Source: Ilex aquifolium (lineage: Eukaryota > Streptophyta > Magnoliopsida > Aquifoliales > Aquifoliaceae). From it: 64,000 nucleotides of DNA. Position 1 is the first letter of the stretch. The number at the start of each line of letters is the position of its first letter. Where the stretch lies: positions 9,062,551 through 9,126,550 of the forward strand of contig OX637391.1 of NCBI GenBank assembly GCA_951799425.1. Reading direction: 5' to 3'. This document shows positions 44,714-56,581 of this stretch, one piece after another. A program made the position numbers and the translations under genes. The notes below the pieces were generated by a model. The model made no database searches, was not told the origin of the DNA, and saw only the letters and a program-made list of their open reading frames with translations.

Positions 44714-47355
44714 ATGTCGGCTTCTTCTGGAGCCACTCGCTCCTCTGTTTCGCTACTAGGGGGTCGATCTGAAGACACCGATTTGGGAGATATTGGCGAT
44801 GAAATTGACAACTTTCCCGGTGTGGGGGCTGGAGAGGCCGAGGTCGGCACCGAGGAACCTCCCTCCTCCTCTTCTCCTATGCCCCCCAGACCTGATAAAG
44901 ACAAAGTTAAGGTGAGTGGAGTCGGGGTTGAAGAAAAGATTTCGTATTTGGGGTCTGCCTTCAGGCATTCCGAGTCTGTGGGCTACAGTAGAGAAGCCCC
45001 TGAGCTAATGAAAGTTTATAAGGTTCGGTTTGGTTTTCCTCCTGGGGTCGAGCCCTAGTGCCCAGATAAATCCGTCTACTATGTAGAACAAGTACGCAAT
45101 AGGGTCTGCTTCTTTCTTGCCGCCTTTGATAACGGTCTTCGCTTTCCTCTACACCCCTTCATCAAGGCTGTTCTGCAACATTTTCATGTGTGTCCTTCCC
45201 AGATTTCCCCCAACTTCTATGGCGTCATGGTTGGTTTTCTAGTCATCTTCAGGAAGCATAAACTTGGGGTTCCTAGCGTTTCTCTATTTCTAGAGTTCTT
45301 TAACGTTAAGCCGACCTCTGAAGGCTTCTTGTATGCCTCTAAGCGTGCCAACGTTAGGCAGCTTATTTCTAACATTCCATCCTCTCATAAGCACTGGAAG
45401 GAGCATTTCTTTTTTGTCGGGGGCACCAATTGAGAGTATAATCCTGCTGATAAGACAGACACTCTCGGTATCCCTACAGCTTGGACTGAACCAGACAACT
45501 TGCGTGAGTCTTTTCTTGAGTCGACTGAGCTCTGGTCTGGAATTTATAGGCCTCTTGCCTTTTTCTTACTTGCACACTTTCTTCTTTTCAGGTGAACGTT
45601 TTGAGCTCAGCCCTGAAGATAAGAAGGTGCTAGCGAAGTTGGCGAAGATCAAGCCGGAGAAGTACGCCGACCTGATTGAGTCAAGAAATTTGGTGCAGCT
45701 AGGTCTGAGCCCTCCTGTGGTGACTTTAGCGATTCCATTATCTGTTTTAGGGGCTGACGAAGGTAATTTCATCGTCACTTGCTTTCCTCTCTTCATCATC
45801 TTTCCTTCTCTTCTTTTTTCCTTTGCATTTCCCTACTTTTTCCAGACCTCCCAGGTCCTTCTACCATGAAGGCTACTCCAGAAGAGCTTCAGGCCAAAAT
45901 TACAGAGCTGATGGAGGGTGGCAGGTCTGGGAAGTGCGAGGCTCGGCTCGGCTCTGGGAGTGGTCCAAACACTCGCGCTAAAATCCCCAGATTGGAAGTG
46001 CCTTCTCCCCCTTCTGCTACCACAGAATTGGTTCCCATCAAGGCACCGCCCTCCTCATCCGGCACCCCTCAACATGCAGTCATCTCTCCTCCTCCAGTGG
46101 CCCATCCTGGGTCGGGGCCTGCTCAAAAGGGAGATCAGGCTTCCCCTTCCTCCTCTGAGGTTAAGGAAGCTTTGGGAGTGATCCCTGACCTCCAACCCAG
46201 AAAGTTCTCATACACTGCTTTTGGGAAGACCGAGAGAAAATCTGAAGGAGATGAGGATTCCTTTTTTGACAACATGGATCTTGCTGCAGGGGCTCTCTCT
46301 TCTATTTTCTCTGAGTCTGATGTTCTGAAGGCTGCTTCTATGCCTCTTGAGGAGTCCATTTCTTCAGCTCTTCAGGGAGCAGCTGCTGTAAGCGCTACCA
46401 CTTCTCCTTCTTCACTTATTTTTGTTTTGTGGACTCATGCGTTCTTTCGCATTTTCAGGCTGTCCTTCATGTGAATGGTCTACTGCATCGGGTTCGGTCC
46501 CAAGAGAGCTCTTTTCAGGTCTTGAAGAAGTATAAGACCAAGGTTTCTGATTTGTCTCTTGAGAATGAAGACCTCAGAGCTCGGGTGGAGGGCCTCAAAG
46601 TGCAGATGGAGAGCCTCAACGAGCAGATGGTGAAGCAAGCCTCCGACCTCAAACACACACTGACAGCCAAGGTCAGAGCTGAGGAGGGGGAAAAGAAGGC
46701 TCGGGATGAGCTGAAGGTGGTTAAGGAAGACCTGCAGCTTAAGGTTGAGGCGTGGTCCAAGGCTAACCAGGAGGCCTTTGACGCCAAGAAAGAGCTCATC
46801 CAGGCCAATCAAGATTATCTTGCTCTCAGTGAGGCTAACGGCAAACTCTGTGAGGAGCTCGAGGAGCAGAAAGGTTTGGTCCAACAGAGGGACAAAGAGA
46901 TCGCTGAGCTGAGAGATGAGGCCACCACCTTGTGGGCTACTGGATGGCTTGCCTTTAGGCGCAAGGCTATCAAAGCTTTTCCAGACCTTGACTTCAATTT
47001 CTCTATCCCCACCGAAGAAGAAACGGAAGAGTCTAGCTCTGACAATGAGGAGGATGCCTCGGTTCCTTCAGCTGCAGCCTTGAGTCAAGACATACCTGCC
47101 CCTGGGACCTCTGGAGCTCTTATCGTACTTTCTGAGCCTCCGACGGTGATTCCTGAGCTCCTAGCTGCAGATCCTGCTGTTCCTGTTTCTGCACCATTTT
47201 TAGCTGACTTGGTGACTGAAGCCCTTGCCCAAAATCCGGAATCAACGGTAGTGGGGACCCAAGACATTTCTGGAAACTTTCCCCTTGCTTCTGTTGCTGA
47301 GGGCTCATCTGCTGAGCTGCGAGATCCTTCAATTACTCCCCATCCAGAAACTTAG
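44714..47355 (+). pseudogene. Antisense gene 1: four-exon Transposase_28-like protein, two stops
   Basis: Consistent splice sites and phases give exons 44714-45503, 45592-45762, 45846-46387 and 46459-47355, totalling 800 codons with the stop. Introns begin GTGAGT, GTAATT and GTAAGC and end in CAG. Residues about 118-245 hold a domain like 'putative gypsy type transposon' (PF04195/Transposase_28): FDNGLRFPLHPFIKAVLQHF, VCPSQISPNFYGVMVGF, then LISNIPSSHKHW. Residues about 521-660 form a long coiled coil, followed by GWLAFRRKAIKAFPDLDF and an acidic tail (EEETEESSSDNEED). In-frame TAG at 45056 and TGA at 45431 break exon 1. It is transcribed, if at all, opposite to gag-pol. Such extra ORFs are known in Tat-lineage elements, but their role is unknown. 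Confidence 0.75.
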
Positions 47356-48530
47356 ATCTTTTTAAATGTAATTTTTTGTAAGGAATTTTTTGAGATGTAA
47401 CTTTGACTTTGGCTAGGACCTTGTGCTACTTTGTGGTCTTCATCTTGTTTCTCCATTGCTGTTTTACCATATTCATATATACCTCTGACTTTCGCTCGCA
47501 CACTTACTTGTTTTGCTTTGTTTTTGTGCTTTGTTTTGCTTTATGCTTTATACACATATCCTCCTACCCCCTTTGCTTTGAGGGGTGCTGTGTACTTCTT
47601 GAAGCAAAATTACTAGATTTGAAGAGTACAGGAGACTTGGTGCTATGCTCAACGGCTTCTCCTGAGCTTTTGAGCTCGGTAGTTGGTCTCTTAGGGATCC
47701 AGTCCCTATTCTTCTTTATTCTGAGCCGCTCAGCTTGGTATTCTGAACTGGTGTGCTCCTTCTGAGCTACATAGCTTCGAGTTTGCGAGCCTATGAGCTC
47801 TCGCTGAGCTATACAGTTCGTCTTTCGAACCTAAAAGCTCTGACTTAGGTTTTTGGCTCCTTTGTCTGAACTTTAAAGGTTCTTTCTGAGCTTCATGGCT
47901 CTCTTGTCTGAAATAGATAATAAATTTCAATGCTTCATATTTCTGAGAATAAAAGATTTTCTTCTACGTTTCACATTTCTCTTCCCCCCACCTTGCTTTG
48001 AGGAGTGCTTTAGGCCTTCTTTAAGCAAGGCTATGAACTTTTACACGCTGTTAAGTTTCTTTGAGGAATGGAGGAACCCAGCAGGAACTCTTCCTCTCCA
48101 ACGTGAGTAGGGCCCTTAGAATTGCAGGCCCTCAAGACTTGTTACACAAGTGCTCTTGTCTTTGACTGGGCTGAGCTCAAATATGGAGGACATGTTGCTT
48201 GGTGGGGTCAGAATTCTTGTAGGTTGTTTTGAGTGCAAATAGGGAGTGATCTTGTACCAATTTCTTTTCCCGCGTTTTCTCCCAATCGTTTTCCATAACC
48301 ACAATCACTTTCCATAACCGCAACCACTTTCCATAACCGCAACTACCTTCATTAATTAAGGAACTAAACGGGCAACTGATTCCCTCTTTCTTGACTCTTG
48401 GTTTCCTGAAAAACTCCCAAGTTTCCCCAAGTTTCTTGTCATATGTTGAATTCCTATTTTCCTTCCTAGCACGAAATATTCTTGATTTTCTTGTTGATTT
48501 CTTGCACCTTTTTCCTTACGAGCACTTTCG
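47356..48530. other. Spacer between the two antisense genes
   Basis: No gene is supported. The part 47640-47900 repeats GAGCT-containing words (TGAGCT, GAGCTC) every 30-40 bp. At 48290-48346 are three 19-bp tandem units (TTTCCATAACCACAATCAC, then two TTTCCATAACCGCAAC-type units) about 185 bp upstream of the second gene's ATG, which might be promoter elements. Confidence 0.5.
48290..48346 (+). repeat. Three 19-bp tandem units upstream of antisense gene 2
   Basis: Units at 48290-48308, 48309-48327 and 48328-48346 share TTTCCATAACC. The second and third differ at one base. Position suggests a possible regulatory role, but nothing else supports it. Confidence 0.7.
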
Positions 48531-49618
48531 ATGGCTGCGCCTGCTTCCTCTTTGTTCCAGGAACGCACCTCCTTTGGAATCGAATGGGAGTGGCACCGTC
48601 GCTACTTGTCTCCTTCAATACTTGAATCTTCTGATTTGGTGGACATTAAGAGACGGTTTTTTCCTGATCTTGACTTGCCTCTGCGAGTTCCTACCTCCGA
48701 CGAGCCTTGCAACTACCTTTCTCGAGGGGAAGTCTGCTTCTTTGAAGGTGCAATGGACATGGGACTTCGCCTTCCCATTCATCCGGCCGTTGGGCGAGTT
48801 TTTGCCTACTATGGCTTATGTCCTTCTCGCCTTTCCCCACGAGGATGGGCTGCTATGGTAAGCTTTTTCTTGTTCTGCCGCCTGCACGCCCTTGGCAGGT
48901 TCCCCTTCGTCTCTGAGTTTCTATACTTCTTTGAGATTGAAGAAGATGATCCCCCCTGCTTCAGTTTCTTCCGTTGGAGGAATTTCAGTTTACGCCGTTT
49001 GGTTCTAGATCTTCCCTCCAATCCTGAAGGGTGGTCTAAGCGTTTCTTCTTCGCCTTTGGAGAGTCTTGGAGGTCTCCTGAGGAACGCTGTCGTGAAGCT
49101 AGGATCCCTCGATCCTGGAAGAGCTTCTCTCGCATTGGTAAGCTCAAGCCGAGCTCTTTTGAACACTTCCTTTTGAAGGTATGCTCTTACCATGTTTTCG
49201 TTGTGCAGGTCCACCTAATCTGGACGTGCCAGGGATGGTGAATATCAACGAGCTGCTGCTTGCTGAGTCCAAGACTTATTCTGAGCTGATGACGAGCGCA
49301 AACCTCTATCTGCTTGGGGCTGAGGCTACTGAATTTGAGTTTTCTTCCGTCCCCTATTCTTCCTGGACCTCTTTCTCTGATTCTGATGGGGAAGGGGATT
49401 CTGACGAGGACGGGGATGCTGGAGCTAGCTCAAAGAGGCGCAGGAGGGATGGCTCTTTTTCCCCTAATTCTCTATCCACTATCTTCCTCACCCCAGCAGG
49501 TCAAAAGCTTCTTGATTCACTCCATAAGGCCGAGCAAGAGAGAGATGAGCTGAAGGAAGAGAATGCTCGCCTGAAGGAGGAAATGGCCGAGCTGAAGTCT
49601 CAGCTTAAGAAGAACTAA
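48531..49618 (+). CDS. Antisense gene 2: two-exon Transposase_28-like protein, intact
   Basis: Exons 48531-49137 and 49209-49618 are joined by an intron with GTAAGC and a GTGCAG acceptor, giving 338 residues without a premature stop. Residues about 50-200 resemble the PF04195/Transposase_28 domain: RGEVCFFEGAMDMGLRLPIH, PAVGRVFAYYGLCPSRLSP, RRLVLDLPSNPEGWSKRFFF. Residues 258-272 are acidic (SDSDGEGDSDEDGD), 277-282 are KRRRRD-like and could be a nuclear signal, and 303-338 form a leucine-zipper-like coiled coil (ERDELKEENARLKEEMAELK). It is a diverged relative of antisense gene 1 in the same orientation. Role unknown: nuclear, DNA- or protein-binding function is only inferred from composition. 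The uninterrupted frame in a young element suggests it could be expressed. Confidence 0.75.
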
Positions 49619-50346
49619 GATCTTTGTTTCCTTGTATCTTTCTTTCTTTTCTTGAATGATACCAGACTATGACGCTTTTTGTATTTTTCCGAACATTTGG
49701 TTACTTTGAATTCTAGGTTTCTCACTCTTGAGTATGCATGTCCATATATGGGCTCTTGGTGTTTGAAACAGAAGATCATGTTTGCACTGACCTTAGTCCC
49801 TCACTAGTTCCAGAGATCTGACGGCGAACATTGATGGAAAACAGAAGATCATGTTTGCACTGATCTCAATCCCCAGCTGACTTCGTAGGCGTTCTCTGCC
49901 GTTCTAGACCTTTTGAGGTCTTTGAGTATGTAGGTAGTGCGCAAGGATCACTAGTCGTGAGGGAAAGACCGTTGGTGTCTCCAAGAAGAGCTCAGTCTTA
50001 AACTTTTTCAGCCTCGAGGCTTACACGAGCTGAGGGGCTGTAGGACTCATCTTGCTTTTTACAAGCTTGGAAGCTTATCATTTGTTTATGAGCTGAAGAG
50101 CTCATCTTGCATGTATAAGCTTTGAAGCTCATCCTTGTTTATGAGCTGAAGAGCTCATCTACGTTTATAAGCTTGGAAGCTTATCATTTGTTTATGGGCT
50201 GAAGAGCTCATCTCTCATTTATAAGCTATGAAGCTTATCGAGTATTTATGAGCTGAAGAGCTCATGCCTTTACTTTGGAAGCCATTGAAGGATGAATAAA
50301 AGACTTACTCATTCTTATTTAAAAATAGCTCTATTACAAATAACAC
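49619..50346. repeat. Palindromic AAGCTT/GAGCTC tandem repeats between antisense gene 2 and integrase
   Basis: From about 50030 to 50275 the sequence alternates GAGCTGAAGAGCTCAT and TATAAGCTTGGAAGCTTAT units with a period of about 60 bp (four to five periods). Each unit is itself an inverted repeat able to form a small hairpin. The part 49740-49870 contains the duplicate AACAGAAGATCATGTTTGCA. The region lies between two convergent transcription units. Confidence 0.75.
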
Positions 50347-53300
50347 TTACTGAAAAAACTTCTTAAGGTGCTCGGCATTCCACGAGTGAGGTAGGATCTT
50401 TCCCTCCTCTGTTTGCAATTCGTAATTCCCTGGTCGGATTACCCTTGACACGATATAGGGCCCTTCCCAGTTGGGTCCCAATTTTCCGTGCGTGGGATCC
50501 TTCCTTGCAAGCAGAAGCCTCCTAAGTACCAAGTCTCCAGCCTTGAAGCTTCGGTGCCTTACCTTCCTGTCGTAATACCTTGCAGTTTTCCTTTGGTAAA
50601 TGCGGACACGATGCAGAGCTCTGTCCCTTTTTTCATCCAAGAGATCGAGGTTTAATAGGAGAGATTCATCATTGTGCTGGGCATCTGCAAATTCCACCCT
50701 TGGTGATTGGAGCCCTATCTCCACAGGGGTTACTGCCTCGGTTCCAAAGGCCAGAGCGAAGGGGGTTTCCTGAGTTGCAGATCTGACGGTGGTCCGGTAG
50801 GCCCACAATACCTCAGGGATGTATTCCACCCACTTGTCTTTCAGGTTTTCTAGTTTGGTCTTCAAGGCTGACTTTATGGTTCTGATTGTGACCTCTGCCT
50901 GCCCATTGGATTGGGGATGTGCAGGAGCTGAGAAATAGTTCTTGATCCCAAGCTCGGCACAAAAGCTTTTGAATTTCGAATTGTCGAACTGCTTTCCGTT
51001 GTCAGACACGACCGCTCTGGGAACCCCAAACCTGCAAACTATCGATTTCCAAACGAAGTTTTGAACTTTTTGCTCAGTGATTGTTGCCAAAGGTTCGACC
51101 TCTGCCCATTTGGTGAAGTAATCCACTCCTATGATGGCAAATTTGCACTGTCCCACACCGGTGGGGAGGGGTCCCAGAATGTCCAAACCCCACTGCTGAA
51201 AAGGCCATGGGCTTACCACCGATGTTAGGAGCTCGGGAGGACAGTGGGACGCATTGGCATGCTCCTGGCAAGTCTTGCATTTTCTTACTAAGTCGGTGGC
51301 ACTTTTGAGCATGGTGGGCCAAAAATACCCTTGCCTTAGTACTTTTCCTGCCAAGGCCCGAGCCCCTATGTGATTGTCGCATATACCTTCGTGCACCTCT
51401 CTGAGTATATAATTGGCATCCTCATCTCCCACACACTTAAGGAGAGGTGTTGAGAATCCACGCTTGTACAGACCTCCTTGCATCAAGGAAAATCTGGCCG
51501 ACCTGGCCCTTAGCTTGGATGCTTCCTTAGCATTACTTGGCAAAGTCCCATTCTGCATGTACCCTATGATGGGGTCCATCCAGCTCGGCTGAGCTTCGAC
51601 TGATAGCATGTCCTCTTCTTCGATACTTACTGAAGGTTCTGGGAGGTGCTCCACTGGTATTAGTCTATCCAAGTCTTCTTGCAAGGCAGTTGCTAACCTC
51701 GCCAACGCATCTGCTCATGAATTTTCTACTCTGGGCACATGTCTGACCTTAACCTGCACAAATTTTTTCATTATTTCTCGTACCTTTTTGAGGTAAAGGA
51801 CCATCTTTTCGCCTCTTGTTTCGTAGGCTTCTTCTATCTGTTTTACCACCAGTTGAGAGTCTCTGCAGATTTCCAGCTGCTCTGCTTCCATAGAACAAGC
51901 AAGATTAAGCCCAGCGATGACAGCTTCATACTCTGCCTCGTTAATTGAAGCTTTGAACCCAAATTTGAGGGCATATTCGACGTCTATTCCTTCTGGGGAG
52001 GTCAGGATCATTCCTGCACCGCTTCCCTGAGCATTGGCAGCTCCATCTACTGAAAGCTTCCATATAGGGAGGTCTGATATTAAATCCGTGGTTTCCATAG
52101 GCGCTGCTGCTGTGAACTCTGCGATAAAATCCGCCAAAATTTGCCCTTTGATGGCAGTTCTTGGCTTATATCTGATATCAAACTCACTGAGCTCTATGGC
52201 CCATTTAACCAACCTCCCTGAAGACTCTGGCTTATGCAATACTTGTTTCAACGGCTGATCTATTGGGACTTCGATAGTATGAGCCTGGAAATAAGGTCTA
52301 AGTCTTCTAGCTGTTGTAACCAGGGCTAGAACAAGTTTTTCCATTTTTGGATATCTCTCCTCTGCCCCCCTCAGAGCTCTGCTACAGTAATAGACTGGTT
52401 GCTGAGCTCTGTCTCGCTCCCTAACCAGCGCTGCGCTTGTCGAAAAATCTAAAACCGCTAGGTAGAGGGTGAGGACTTCCCCTTCTAAAGAGCTTACCAA
52501 AACGGGGGGAGAGCTCATATAGATTTTTAGGGCTTCGAATGCTTCTTCATACTTGGCGTCCCACTGGAATGCCTTCTTCAAGATCTGAAAAAATGGCTGG
52601 CATTTATCGCTTGACCTAGACACGAAACGGCTCAGGGCAGCTATCCTGCCTGTCAAGCGGTGCACCTCCCTTGTGTTGGATGGTGATTGCATCTCCACCA
52701 TTGCCCTAACCTTCTCTGGATTAGCTTCAATCCCTCTGCTGCTAACAATAAAACCCAGGAATTTTCCTGCCGAGACCCCAAACGCGTATTTCGCAGGGTT
52801 GAGCTTCATTTTGTATTCCTTCAGGATTCGGAACGATTCAGCTAAGTGCTCGATGTGGAGCTCTGCTTTTAATGACTTTACTAGCATATCATCGATGTAA
52901 ACTTCCATGGACGCCCCTATCTGTTTTTGGAACATCCTATTTACCAACCTCTGGTAAGTAGCTCCAGCATTCTTCAACCCGAAGGGCATGACCTGGTAAC
53001 AATATGTTCCCTGTTCAGTTACGAAGGAGGTCTTCTCCTGATCGCTGGGATCCATCCTGATCTGGTTGTATCCTGAGAAGGCATCCATGAAGCTAAGGAG
53101 CTCATGCCCGGCTGTGGCGTCCACTATTAGGTCAATCCGAGGTAACAGAAAGCTATCCTTGGGGCATGCTCGGTTGAGATCAGTAAAGTCAATGCACAAT
53201 CGCCATTTGCCATTAGTTTTCTTAACGAGAACCACATTCGCCAACCAGGTAGGGTAGTCAACTTCCCTGATGGCCTTGGCATGGAGGAGTTTGCTGACCT

Positions 53301-55818
53301 CCTCATTAATTGCCTTTTGTCTTTCTGAGGCAAAACTCCTCCTCTTTTGTTTGACTGGTTTGCAAGCTGTATTCACGCTTAGCTTATGGGTAATAACCGA
53401 AGGATCAATTCCCTCCATGTCTTCCTGCTTCCAAGCAAACACTCCTACATTCTCTTTTAGGAACTGGATGAGGAGACATTTGAGCTCTGCGTTTAGTCTG
53501 GAACCTACATAAACAAGGTGTTCTGGCTTTTCATCAAGCTGAACTGGTTCCAGCTCTTCCGATGACATTGGTCTTGTCTCCATTTCATCTCTCATGTCGA
53601 GTTCATCCAGTTGGATGTTCTCAACCTCCTTCTTTTTCACGGAAGCCATATAGCATTCCCTCGCTACCCGCTGGTCTCCTCGGACTACTCCGATTCCATT
53701 ATCTGTAGGGAATTTCACGACTAAATGGTAGGCAGACGGGATTGCCTTCATGGAGTTAAGGGATGGCCTCACAAGCAAGATGTTGTATGCAGAGGGTGCA
53801 TCGACCACTAGGAACTTTACGGTGGTAGTGGCTTGGCAAGGTGGGTCCCCTAGGGTGAGCACGAGCTGGATCGAGCCTAGGGGGAGCACCCTTTCTCCGG
53901 AGAATCCCAGCAAGTGAGTGCTTACTGGCTCAAGTCTTTCCCTTCCTATATCCATCTTGTCAAACGCAGGTGCGAAAATGATATCTGCCGAGCTCCCATT
54001 ATCGATTAGAACACGATGAACAGTTCTATTAGCCACCACTGCTCGCACCACCAATGGGTCATCATGAGGGTACTGACATCCCTCCAAATCAGCATCCGAA
54101 AAAGTGATAGCTGTATCTATGCGTGGTGCTTTGAATACAGCGTGCACTTCAAGAGCTTCTTCGGCTCTGATCCGGCGGAGGTGTGCTTTCCTGGCCGAGC
54201 TAGATTCTCCGCCTCCTGCGAACCCTCCTGATATTACTCTGATCTCCCCTAGAGGCTGCTGGTGCGGTGCCGGTGCCTGCTGTCGGGGTGGTGGAGGTGG
54301 AAGAGCTTGGTTCTGGTTGTCATTGGCTACAAAACGACGTAACTGACCTCGTTGGATCAAAAACTCGATCTCCTTCTTTAATTGAATGCAGTCATCAGTG
54401 TGGTGACCATGGTCTCTATGGTAATCGCAGTACTTGGTGGGGTCTCTTTTGGCTGGATCTGCCTTCATCCGAGGTGGCCATCTTAAGAACTTCTCGTTTT
54501 GGACCTCGTACAGAACTTGCGACACAGCGGTGGTGAGTGGGGTGAATCGCTGGGGTCCATATCTGGGCTGCAGTTCAGGCTGCATGGGGCCCAGGCGGTC
54601 TCTGACATTTCCTCTTCTCTTTGGCGAGCGGTCCCTATCTCTTCTGGGAGACCTCTCTAGCCCTTTTTCCTTCCTGGGACTCCTGTCTCTTCTCTTCTCT
54701 TCTTTTTCCTTCTCCTTTCGTGAGGATGTTCCTCCTACTTTAGAAAGGAGTGCCTCTTCGCCATTTATATACTTCTCTGCCTTGGCTAACACCTCAGCCA
54801 TGCTTGCCTGAGGGTTCTTTGATATAGAGAACATCAAGTCCTTTGACTGCACTCCCAGTCCTGCAATGAAAGCAGTTATGGCGAATTTTTCGTCTGGGAC
54901 GTCTACCTTCAATGTCTCCGAGTTAAACCTTTGGACATAAGACCTCAGGTTCTCTTGGGGACCCTGCTTCACGTTCAGCAGGTGGTAGCTTGGTTTTCTG
55001 TATATCCGGGCTCCTATAAAGTGGGATACGAAAGCTATGGAGAGCTCTTTAAAGGATGAGATCGAGGCTGGTGGGAGCCTGTGAAACCAGGCTAAGGCAG
55101 AGCCTTTTAATGTGATGGCAAAAGCTCTGCAACTCACGGGATCCTGGTATCCATGTAACTCCATCTGATTTTTGTAAGTGTTGAGGTGATCTACGGGATC
55201 TTTCGTCTCATCAAAGACCTCTACTTGTGGCATCCTGAATTTTGGTGGAAGGGGAAAGTGTAGCACTCCAGTGGTAAATGGGGACTCGGTTTGCTGCACT
55301 AGGATGTCCATTGTAACCGGAGCCTTGTTCCTTACAGCCTCCTTCATGTGGCTGAGCTCTTCCTGGATGTCTTTGAAGCGTTGCTCCCAGTGGTGCTCTC
55401 TCCTGTCTTGCGGGTGAGGGAGAAAGTCGTCCCTCTCACCCCTATCGTTCTGACTTTGCACCTCGTCGTTTTGGCCATTCCTAGGGGGTATGTAGGGAAC
55501 ATGTCCCCTGGTCTGGCTGCCTTCTCCTCATTCACTGACCTCTCTAAAGGGGTCCCAGTGTCGTTGTTCCCTATGAGGGGGATTATTCTGGCCTTCTTGG
55601 GCCGGTCGTGCCTCCTGTGGGCGCTGTACGAGCCTTGATAGCTCTGCATTCTCCCTTAGTAAACGTTGGTTGACGAGGCGAAGGGCCTCCATCTCGTTAT
55701 TAATGGGGGAATTAACCTCTGGGATATTCCCGGGTTGTCTGCCGTTGGTAGCTTCTTGCTGGTCTTGCATTCGTGGTAGGTTTGTTTGACTTCTGCTCAT
55801 ATTTCGTGTTGTTACCAT
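50347..55818 (-). pseudogene. Tat-lineage gag-pol polyprotein, one frame with two stops
   Basis: From ATG at 55818, 64 bp inside the 5' LTR edge, a single frame of 1,824 codons runs to the stop at 50347, interrupted by TGA at 55528-55530 and TGA at 51715-51717. Domains by order: gag (DHLNTYKNQMELHGYQDP, LKGSALAWFHRLPPAS), a CDYHRDHGHHTDDC knuckle, Asp protease (VLIDNGSSADIIF), RT (KWRLCIDFTDLNRACPKDSF, catalytic YIDDM), RNase H (LYLAVLDFSTSAALVRE), a second RNase H (WKLSVDGAANAQGSGAGM, INEAEYEAVI, CRDSQLVVKQ), then after the second stop integrase (CKTCQEH, LDILGPLPTG, VVSDNGKQFD, GQAEVTIRTI). The second stop falls between RNase H and integrase, so an RT-containing product could still be made but integrase could not. 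Codons and spacing are otherwise intact. Confidence 0.95.
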
Positions 55819-55862
55819 CAGTCACTGAAGGATCAGCTTATTTGTAAAGGGAACAGCCACGT

Positions 55863-55882
55863 TCCCACAGACGGCGCCAAAC
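55863..55882 (-). promoter_or_regulatory. Primer binding site of the Tat-lineage element
   Basis: On the minus strand the 5' LTR end ATCA is followed by GTTTGGCGCCGTCTGTGGG. The TGGCGCCGT part matches the 3' end of plant tRNA-Asp as I know it (…ACGGCGCCA) for at least nine bases. Beyond that the match is poor, so the exact tRNA is uncertain. Confidence 0.75.
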
Positions 55883-56581
55883 TGATGGTGTAAACCTGCG
55901 CGAATGAGCTATGGGATTGGATTATGTGGTATGAACGATCTGTGTGGGGTTTGATGTGGCATCTGAGCTACAAGGTTCGTGTATCGATGGACGAATGCTC
56001 TAATTAACCGATGTGTAGTGCGTGTGAGACAGTAGAAGTATAGTGGTTCACCGGCTAACGAGCTCGGCTAGTCCACTCTCTAATGGAGGCTCTTGCTCCT
56101 TTCTCTTTATTGATGAATTGAACGTGTTACAGTAGAATACTCGGGGTATCTCTCTCTTAATGGAGGTTGTCCCTCCCTTTTTATAGCCTCATGCTTACCT
56201 CTAATTCGGAATTATATCCTACATTGAAGGGATTGCTCCCTATCTTCATCTATAATCTCGGAGTTACCTAGACTTCCTATAGCTGGCTCCAAATGGCGTG
56301 GTTTTTGCCTTTTATTATGGGATCCTCTCCTTGATTGTAGGAGAGGATCCTTGCTGGTAATGTGCTACACGCCTTGGATTAGCTGAATTCCCATTATGAG
56401 GATACCTACTGTCCTCTTGCTGTCCTCTTAGCATTCATCCTCTTGTGTCTTCAGCTGGGAATACAAGTGCTGACTGGTCGAGCTCAGACCATGGCTGGAT
56501 GAGCTCGGTTTATCTTCCCTGACCTCGAGAGCCGAGCTCTTTTCCTGAGCTCGTGTCTGGAGTTTATTTTAAGTATCATCA
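55883..56581 (-). repeat. 5' LTR of the Tat-lineage element
   Basis: 699 bp, TGATGGTG to GTATCATCA. The differences from the 3' LTR are C/T near the GGTTCGTG block, C/T in TTTATTATGGG and G/A in CTGGAGTTT. It carries the promoter for gag-pol on the minus strand. Confidence 0.95.

Larger units (their letters stand above)
43365..56581 (-). mobile_element. Nearly complete Tat-lineage Ty3/gypsy retrotransposon, 13.2 kb
   Basis: Two 699-bp LTRs (43365-44063 and 55883-56581) are flanked by exact 5-bp duplications AAACA (43360-43364 and 56582-56586). The gag-pol frame is on the minus strand, so the 5' LTR is the right one. The order is gag, protease, RT, RNase H, a second RNase H, integrase. The second RNase H is characteristic of the Tat lineage. 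About 6.3 kb between integrase and the 3' LTR holds two spliced genes on the plus strand. The LTRs differ at only three positions by eye, so insertion was recent. The gag-pol frame has two in-frame stops, so this copy probably needs help in trans. Confidence 0.96.

Noticed and set aside
46480..47332. Minus-strand open frames opposite exon 4 of antisense gene 1
   Set aside because: The plus-strand frame has conserved-type motifs, coiled coil and splice continuity. The minus frames have none.
51074..51382. Alternative-frame ORF within integrase, and several plus-strand ORFs over gag-pol (for example 54434-54811)
   Set aside because: They overlap well-conserved integrase, gag and RT sequence in another frame and carry no recognisable motif.
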